Assembly (NCBI GenBank): GCA_964449675.1
Contig: CAYVAR010000021.1
Coordinates: 1 to 23,793 of the forward strand
Source of the DNA: CAYVAR01 sp964449675
GTDB taxonomy: Bacteria > Patescibacteriota > Microgenomatia > UBA10105 > UBA927
Length of the DNA: 23,793 nt
Reading direction: 5' to 3'
Position 1 is the stretch's first letter; every line of letters begins with the position of its first letter. Positions 19,408 through 23,793 of this stretch are shown here, in pieces. The notes under the pieces are model-generated. The model saw nothing but the letters and a program-made list of their open reading frames with translations. It was not told where the DNA came from and searched no databases. The position numbers were made by a program, and so were the translations under genes.

Positions 19408-20915
19408 GATAATACCCCTGCTTTCTGAAGCGAAACTAACGCCCACTTAGTCAATACTATTTCTCGAGAGGCAATTTTGAAAACTAATTCTCTAGGCGAA
19501 AAAAATTCCACTCGTTCTATCTCATCTAAATTTGGTTTGAATGGACCATTATATACTCCTTTATAAAACCCAGCCATTTCTGTTTCATCCTCATCAGCTA
19601 CAATTTCCTTAGTCACAAATTTTACCGACATATCCACACCAAGCTCTTCGACAAGTTCTCGATGAAGTGCTTCTTCATACTCCTGGCCTTTCCTCACGTG
19701 ACCAGCACAAGAAGTTCCCCATAGTCCGGCACCCATATCTTTCGTACTACTTCTTTTTTGAAGAAGCACTTTTCCTTCTTCATTAAAGACAACTACCCCC
19801 ACTGTACGGTGTACAAGTGATGTATCGTGGTGGCAATCATAGCGGCTGCGATACCCCAACACCTTGTCATTTTTATCAACGACAATAAATAGTTCATTTT
19901 GGTCGTCCGTTGTTTCAATGCGCACGCCTTCGGCATTTGGATACACGCCAATCACCTGCCCACCTGCCTCTGTGATGGCATTGCTTATTGCTTCTCGCTT
20001 ATTGCTTCTCGCTAAAGCTATCATGCAATCCCCCCCGCCGGCGCCGGAGAGTTTGGCACCCCACGCACCTGCTTTTTTTGCGGCACCAATTAAGGCTTCC
20101 AACTTTTCCGAACTTACTCCCAAGTCGCGTAGATACTCCTGATTAAAATCCATGAGTTTCCCTGCTCGCTCCCAATCGCCCTCGAGCATCCGTACTTTTG
20201 CCTCCTCGACCAACTTAGCTATTGCCTGAAAAATTCGCTCAACTTTCGCAGGGTACTTTTCCTTCTTTTGGGCAACTTGTTTAATGAGCGTCGTCGTATC
20301 TGCTTTGACACCAGTATAGCCAACAATGAGCGGCAACTCTTCAACCGCCAAAGACTCGATGACTTTCCCTGCCGTGACAAAGTAAAAAGTCCCACCGTAG
20401 ATGGCCGCTGCCACATCAAACCCGGATCCTTTTCCCTGGACATCAAGCACTGTTTTATATGAGATATCAAAAATATCCTTTGGGGTAAGCTTGACACCAA
20501 AAAGTTCTGACAGGGCTTTTACCGTACATACCGTTGAAGCAGAAGAGGAACCAAATCCAAACTGCGAGGAAAATTCTGATGACGTTTCAACGCGTACGCC
20601 TCCTTTCATCGGATTTTTTTGAAGAAAATTCTGGAGTGCAATCTCTACAAACTTCGCACCCTTAGGAATATCGCCTTTTCCTATGTCAACGAATGGCTTC
20701 TTGTATCCATGAACATCCACATCAGCGGCTTCAAGTTCAAAAACCGGCTCCTCAAGACCGGTTATCGTTGCCTTCATCCGCTGATCAACCGCTGTTGCAA
20801 TACACGGATACCCATACACAACAGCGTGCTCGCCAAGAAGCATGAGTTTACCGGGGGAAGAAACTACAATAACACGAGGTGTAAATCGAGACTTCTGAAG
20901 TTTATCTGTTGGCAT
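19404..20915 (-). CDS. Fusion of phosphomevalonate kinase and Nudix (IPP isomerase-like) domain
   Basis: A 503-aa two-domain protein. Residues 1-335 are a GHMP kinase of phosphomevalonate kinase type: SSPGKLMLLGEHAVVYG (19-35), FGFGSSSAS (119-127), GKGSGFDVAAAIYGG (161-175) and KLSGAGGGDC (288-297). Residues 340-503 are a Nudix domain with the IPP isomerase look: VHRTVGVVVFN, LWGTSCAGHV, RELVEELGV and an E-T-E group (444-446). The Nudix box has Gln411 where Glu is usual, and Cys403 sits one place before the catalytic Cys of type 1 isomerases, so isomerase activity is probable but not certain. The fusion joins two steps that flank mvaD. A 14-bp direct repeat encodes ARSNKREAISN. It starts 4 nt after the 144-aa gene. 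Confidence 0.85.
   Translation of the reverse strand: MPTDKLQKSRFTPRVIVVSSPGKLMLLGEHAVVYGYPCIATAVDQRMKATITGLEEPVFELEAADVDVHGYKKPFVDIGKGDIPKGAKFVEIALQNFLQKNPMKGGVRVETSSEFSSQFGFGSSSASTVCTVKALSELFGVKLTPKDIFDISYKTVLDVQGKGSGFDVAAAIYGGTFYFVTAGKVIESLAVEELPLIVGYTGVKADTTTLIKQVAQKKEKYPAKVERIFQAIAKLVEEAKVRMLEGDWERAGKLMDFNQEYLRDLGVSSEKLEALIGAAKKAGAWGAKLSGAGGGDCMIALARSNKREAISNAITEAGGQVIGVYPNAEGVRIETTDDQNELFIVVDKNDKVLGYRSRYDCHHDTSLVHRTVGVVVFNEEGKVLLQKRSSTKDMGAGLWGTSCAGHVRKGQEYEEALHRELVEELGVDMSVKFVTKEIVADEDETEMAGFYKGVYNGPFKPNLDEIERVEFFSPRELVFKIASREIVLTKWALVSLQKAGVLS
19984..20011. repeat. 14-bp direct repeat in the kinase-Nudix gene
   Basis: CTTATTGCTTCTCG occurs twice in immediate succession (19984-19997 and 19998-20011). 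It encodes a charged loop after the last kinase motif. The unit is related to the TTTTCGC and TTGTCGC repeats of the two neighbouring genes. Confidence 0.75.
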
Positions 20916-20919
20916 GCAG

Positions 20920-21354
20920 TTACCCCATTTTGAAATCGTTTGGATGACTCGGAAGTCTAATCATCGGAGGGTTATCACGATTTACGATACCTGGAAATTC
21001 AGCAGTTAGCTTATCACCAATATCAGTCCACAAATCAACTTCATGGAGGAAAGGAAAAGTATCGTGAACGTGAATAATTGCCAGTCCATGACTAAACGCT
21101 TCCCATTGCTCTTGAGTCCCTCCATGCGGATCATCCCGACCGTACACTTGTATCTTACGAGCTGCTTCGTCTACTGCAGCTTCCCATTGTGGTACTAAAT
21201 CCTGAGGAAGACCTTCTCGATAAGCTTCTTCGTATGCTCCACTATATCTCTCCCACTCGTTTCGTGTAAAAGATGGCTGTTGCAAACGCCTCCACTGCTT
21301 CTCTCTTCTCCGTTCCCTAATCTTCCTGCCAATACGTTCCAACAGACTAGTCAT
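20920..21354 (-). CDS. Unknown 144-aa protein inside the mevalonate operon
   Basis: I do not recognise this protein. It starts with a basic helical stretch (RIGRKIRERRREKQWRRL). A Trp/Tyr/Glu-rich helical region follows (NEWERYSGAYEEAYREG, LVPQWEAAVDEAARKIQ), and the C-terminal part has HGLAIIHVHDTFPFLHEVDLW. There is no signal peptide or membrane segment. The His/Asp cluster (HVHDTFPFLHE) might bind metal, but that is only a possibility. It lies 38 nt after mevalonate kinase and 4 nt before the kinase-Nudix gene, so it should be co-transcribed. A role in isoprenoid metabolism is suggested only by position. Confidence 0.6.
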   Translation of the reverse strand: MTSLLERIGRKIRERRREKQWRRLQQPSFTRNEWERYSGAYEEAYREGLPQDLVPQWEAAVDEAARKIQVYGRDDPHGGTQEQWEAFSHGLAIIHVHDTFPFLHEVDLWTDIGDKLTAEFPGIVNRDNPPMIRLPSHPNDFKMG

Positions 21355-21392
21355 ATATCTTTGTATGAATACTATCAGATTTTGTATGATTT

Positions 21393-22337
21393 TTACAACT
21401 TCGTCTCCAGTCGTATCCCTTCTTCACCCAACCGAATCGGGAGGACAGAAAACCCATATGGTTTACCAAATTTTTCAATCTTCTCCGGATCGTGGTGATA
21501 ACATAATATAAATCCGACGCCTTCGGTTCTCCCGCCGCCACCGAGGATCTTCGCCGCTCCTCCTACACGCTCTACCGCACGAATGACGGGAATAGCCTTT
21601 TTACTAACAACTCCCATCCCTTCGAGCGTCCGCTCACCAAGACGTATCGCGTCGATCAATTCTTTTTCATTCCCCTCTTTTATCGCCACTGCCACCCGCT
21701 TGGTCTGGACTTCATTTTCTAAAAAAAGTTTTTCATACTTTTCGCTTTTCGCTTTTCGCTTTTCGCTTACGTACGCCACCATTTCTCCCGTCGTTTCCTT
21801 GGGCCTTCCGGTGTTGATAAGAAGAAAATGATCCAGCGTGGTAGGAATCTTGAGTGGCAGCTGCCAGATACTCCGTAAAAATTCTAATTCTTTACGATAC
21901 CAAATAAGCCCACCGGAAACCACAGCTGCCGGATCCACCCCTGATGCGTTTATATGAATAAATTTTTCTGCTTCATACGCAAGTTGGTTGATAAGCGAAG
22001 GATTCCAAATTCCTTTCAATAGATAACAAAAAGCTCCGACCAATGCTGCGCCCAATGCAGCCGACGATCCTAAATGATAGCCGATTGGAATATTGGAGGA
22101 AATTTCAATTTTAAATGCAGGGACATCCTTTACATTGTAGTGTTCACAAACAGTTACGAGGATATGTTTTATGTATTCCACTCCTTCATCTGCAACAATT
22201 TCTGGCTTAGAACTCTCAGATACCGTCGCGGTTAATCGAGCATTCATGGCAGAGATTAATGCCGGTTTTCCATACACAACAGCATGCTCGCCCATAAGAA
22301 TTACTTTCCCCGGAGCTGATACGGTCACTTTTTTCAT
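21393..22337 (-). CDS. mvk: Mevalonate kinase
   Basis: This 314-aa GHMP kinase phosphorylates mevalonate to mevalonate 5-phosphate. Motif 1 is SAPGKVILMGEHAVVYGKPAL (7-27). Motif 2 is SNIPIGYHLGSSAALGAALV (81-100), with Tyr-His in place of the usual Gly. HINASGVDPAAVVSGG (128-143) carries the catalytic Asp135, with Pro where Asn is common. Motif 3 is KILGGGGRTEG (263-273). A 7-bp tandem repeat encodes the charged loop SEKRKAKSEKYEK (191-203). Its ATG overlaps the TGA of the DUF35 gene (ATGA). Sugar or other GHMP kinases are alternatives, but the operon context favours mevalonate. Confidence 0.88.
   Translation of the reverse strand: MKKVTVSAPGKVILMGEHAVVYGKPALISAMNARLTATVSESSKPEIVADEGVEYIKHILVTVCEHYNVKDVPAFKIEISSNIPIGYHLGSSAALGAALVGAFCYLLKGIWNPSLINQLAYEAEKFIHINASGVDPAAVVSGGLIWYRKELEFLRSIWQLPLKIPTTLDHFLLINTGRPKETTGEMVAYVSEKRKAKSEKYEKLFLENEVQTKRVAVAIKEGNEKELIDAIRLGERTLEGMGVVSKKAIPVIRAVERVGGAAKILGGGGRTEGVGFILCYHHDPEKIEKFGKPYGFSVLPIRLGEEGIRLETKL
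21738..21765. repeat. 7-bp tandem repeat in mevalonate kinase
   Basis: Four exact copies of CTTTTCG lie inside the gene and encode alternating Lys/Ser/Glu/Arg residues. The total of 28 bp leaves the frame open but is not a multiple of 3, so copy-number change would shift the frame. Confidence 0.8.
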
Positions 22338-22633
22338 ATGGGCTTAACCTTTATGCCGTAGGGGATGACGCCATCAATATCTGGTTTCGTAACGCGACGA
22401 ATGACTGTACATGTTTTTTGACCAACCCTCAGATGCTTTGTCTCCCAGTCGACGAATTGAGCCGTAATCGTATTCTGATCTTCAAGTTTGACGATCACCA
22501 CGGGATAAGGAGCTTGATCGGAAAAGTCAGACGGAGGAACGCGGATCATGGTCCATGCGACAATAGTCCCTCTTTGCCCAATAAGTCGAGTGATCTTTTT
22601 CTGGTTTCGCCAAATTTTAACCGGACTTTGCAT
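22334..22633 (-). CDS. DUF35 OB-fold protein lacking the zinc ribbon
   Basis: This 99-aa protein matches the DUF35 family in its N-terminal SPVKIWRNQKKITRLIG and in its OB-fold: RGTIVAWTMIRVPP, YPVVIVKLED, TAQFV, LRVGQKTCTVIRRV, PYGIKVKP. Family members normally carry a Cys4 zinc ribbon between the two parts; here there is no CxxC pair and the length is about 30 residues short. In archaea DUF35 holds acetoacetyl-CoA thiolase and HMG-CoA synthase together and binds the shared CoA intermediate. The position directly after the thiolase and before mevalonate kinase implies the same role. Its ATG follows a 67-bp repeat-rich gap without a Shine-Dalgarno sequence. Confidence 0.85.
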   Translation of the reverse strand: MQSPVKIWRNQKKITRLIGQRGTIVAWTMIRVPPSDFSDQAPYPVVIVKLEDQNTITAQFVDWETKHLRVGQKTCTVIRRVTKPDIDGVIPYGIKVKPI

Positions 22634-22635
22634 AT

Positions 22636-22700
22636 GGTTACTTGGTTAATTCGTTACTTGGTTACTTGGAGATTGCATTGCTAAGTAACTATGTAACTAT
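22636..22700. repeat. GTTACTTGG-type repeats between thiolase and DUF35 genes
   Basis: GGTTACTTGG, CGTTACTTGG and GTTACTTGG copies (22636-22669) face AAGTAACTATGTAACTA copies (22683-22699), so the stretch is both a direct and an inverted repeat. It is the only long gap in the upper part of the operon. Confidence 0.65.
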
Positions 22701-23793
22701 CTAACGTTTCAAAATATGAACTACCGCTGTTGCGCCGCTTCCCCCCACATTATGGGCAAGCCCCACGCGGGCACCGCGAACTTGTCTTTTTCCGGCACTC
22801 CCGCGTAGTTGTTCAACAAGCTCAACGACTTGCTTGACCCCTGTTGCCCCGACTGGATGCCCGCATCCCTTTAGTCCTCCGGAAGGATTGACTACTAATC
22901 GTTTCGTCGAACCATGCGTTACTTCTCCCCGATCTATAGCATCTGCAGCCTTCCCTTTTTTATAAAACCCTAAATCCTCAAGCGCTAAAATTTCTGCAAT
23001 CGTAAAACAATCGTGCACTTCAGCGACATCAATATCATTTGGAGTTATGCTCGCCGTTTTATAGGCGCGCAAGGCAGCGTCTTTTGTCGCCTGAAGTTCT
23101 GTTAAATTCGTGCGCTGAGCGAGACCAAGAGTATCCGTTGCAACAGTCGATGCAACAATCTTCACGTTTCTCCTGTCGCTTGTCGCTTGTCGCTTGTCGC
23201 TTGTAATAATCACCGCACTTGCTCCGTCACTTATTGGAGAACAGTCCAAAAGCTTCAAAGGGTCTGCAATTTTTGTACTCTTCATAACCTGCGTAGCGGT
23301 AAGTATTTTTTGAAATTGAGCATTGGGATTTAAACTCGCATGATAATGATTTTTTACGGAAACGGCAGCCAGTTGTTCTTCCGTCGTCCCAAATGCCTTC
23401 ATGTGAACCTGAGTTAAAAGTGCATAAAGCCCGGGAAATGTTGCGCCGGACATGCGTTCCTCTTCGCTGCCTGCTCCCATAAGCGCTGTTGCCACATCCT
23501 CTGGTTTATGATCAGTCATTTTTTCCACGCCAAGCACACACACCGTTTCATATTGACTGGATAAAATACTATTGACTGCAATATGAAGCGCAAGTCCTCC
23601 TGAAGCACACGCGCCCTCTATCTTAAATGCCGGTACCGTTAACCCCAGCTCTTCGCTAAAAAATGCACCAAGATGTTCCTGTCCGCCGAGAATGCCAGAC
23701 AACATATTTCCCACAAACAATGCTTGAATGTTTTTGGGAGAAATACGTGCGTCTTTGAGCGCGCCAAACACCGCTTCCCGTGCAAGAGACCTG
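22701..23793 (-). CDS. Thiolase, archaeal/SCP-x type acetyl-CoA acetyltransferase (5' end outside window)
   Basis: The frame stays open to the right edge, so the start lies beyond the window; a GTG at 23771 is internal. The nucleophilic Cys is in IEGACASGGLAL. EVHDCFTIAEILALEDLG and GGLKGCGHPVGATG carry the remaining catalytic His and Cys positions of thiolases. The NPSGG form and EVHDCFT are typical of the SCP-x/archaeal group that partners with DUF35. The reaction is condensation of two acetyl-CoA to acetoacetyl-CoA, the first step of the mevalonate route. A 7-bp tandem repeat encodes SDKRQATSDRR in a surface loop. An HMG-CoA synthase gene would be expected just upstream, to the right of the window. 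Confidence 0.9.
   Translation of the reverse strand, partial: RSLAREAVFGALKDARISPKNIQALFVGNMLSGILGGQEHLGAFFSEELGLTVPAFKIEGACASGGLALHIAVNSILSSQYETVCVLGVEKMTDHKPEDVATALMGAGSEEERMSGATFPGLYALLTQVHMKAFGTTEEQLAAVSVKNHYHASLNPNAQFQKILTATQVMKSTKIADPLKLLDCSPISDGASAVIITSDKRQATSDRRNVKIVASTVATDTLGLAQRTNLTELQATKDAALRAYKTASITPNDIDVAEVHDCFTIAEILALEDLGFYKKGKAADAIDRGEVTHGSTKRLVVNPSGGLKGCGHPVGATGVKQVVELVEQLRGSAGKRQVRGARVGLAHNVGGSGATAVVHILKR
23173..23204. repeat. 7-bp tandem repeat in the thiolase gene
   Basis: Four copies of TTGTCGC (the first with C for T) plus a partial fifth encode DKRQATSDRR. The unit is one base different from the TTTTCGC unit of mevalonate kinase. Confidence 0.8.

Noticed and set aside
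17777..23204. CRISPR array
   Set aside because: The tandem repeats have 7-14 bp units without spacers of regular length and lie within coding regions; no cas genes are seen.
23771..23793. GTG start of the thiolase at 23771
   Set aside because: The frame continues upstream to the window edge with thiolase-like residues (ARE before AVFGALKDA), so the GTG is internal.

Overview
The window looks like a bacterial genome of the Candidate Phyla Radiation (Patescibacteria), most likely the Microgenomates side. This is inferred from gene content, not from a search. Supporting signs are very dense packing (ATGA/GTGA overlaps and convergent genes that touch), many short proteins, no CCA encoded at tRNA 3' ends, TGA used as a normal stop, few Shine-Dalgarno sequences, and short palindromes and 7-8 bp tandem repeats inside coding genes.

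Layout. 1-5200: the tail of a truncated gene, a GNAT acetyltransferase, an AbiEii-type toxin with a small partner, a lamin-tail surface protein, an EamA transporter, an HD hydrolase, a deoxyribosyltransferase-like protein, and tRNA-Ser(GGA), tRNA-Arg(CCG), tRNA-Ser(CGA) and tRNA-Arg(GCG). 5200-9050: a Phd/PIN toxin-antitoxin pair, a membrane protein, a nucleoside deaminase coupled to a broken GIY-YIG gene, tRNA-Ser(UGA) set among large hairpins, and a LAGLIDADG protein whose 3' end runs into tRNA-Ser(GCU). All four serine tRNAs lie within about 7 kb. 9050-12060: thiamine pyrophosphokinase, ComF and GIY-YIG in one operon, then tmRNA (ssrA) with an unusually long tag, a small unknown gene and smpB. 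12060-17580: cell-envelope genes, namely a PP2C-like/beta-propeller membrane protein, a small membrane protein, a PH-domain membrane protein, a SpoIID/LytB protein, and two divergent pilin-like (VirB2-like) proteins.

17581-23793 (minus strand, read right to left) is an isoprenoid operon: thiolase (cut by the window edge), a DUF35 OB-fold protein without its zinc ribbon, mevalonate kinase, an unknown 144-aa protein, a phosphomevalonate kinase-Nudix fusion, diphosphomevalonate decarboxylase and UppS. Together they would carry acetyl-CoA units through the mevalonate route to undecaprenyl diphosphate for wall synthesis. HMG-CoA synthase and reductase are not in the window. The thiolase-DUF35 pairing is the archaeal arrangement.

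Three patterns run across the window. (1) At least six genes have a -10 hexamer exactly 6 nt before ATG/GTG, which predicts leaderless mRNAs. (2) Palindromic elements sit directly against the 3' ends of tRNA and tmRNA genes, and a related palindrome (CTGAG-N5/6-CGAAG) is inserted in an HD gene, comF and the tmRNA. (3) Short tandem repeats of 7, 8 or 14 bp lie inside the thiolase, kinase, UppS and SpoIID genes.
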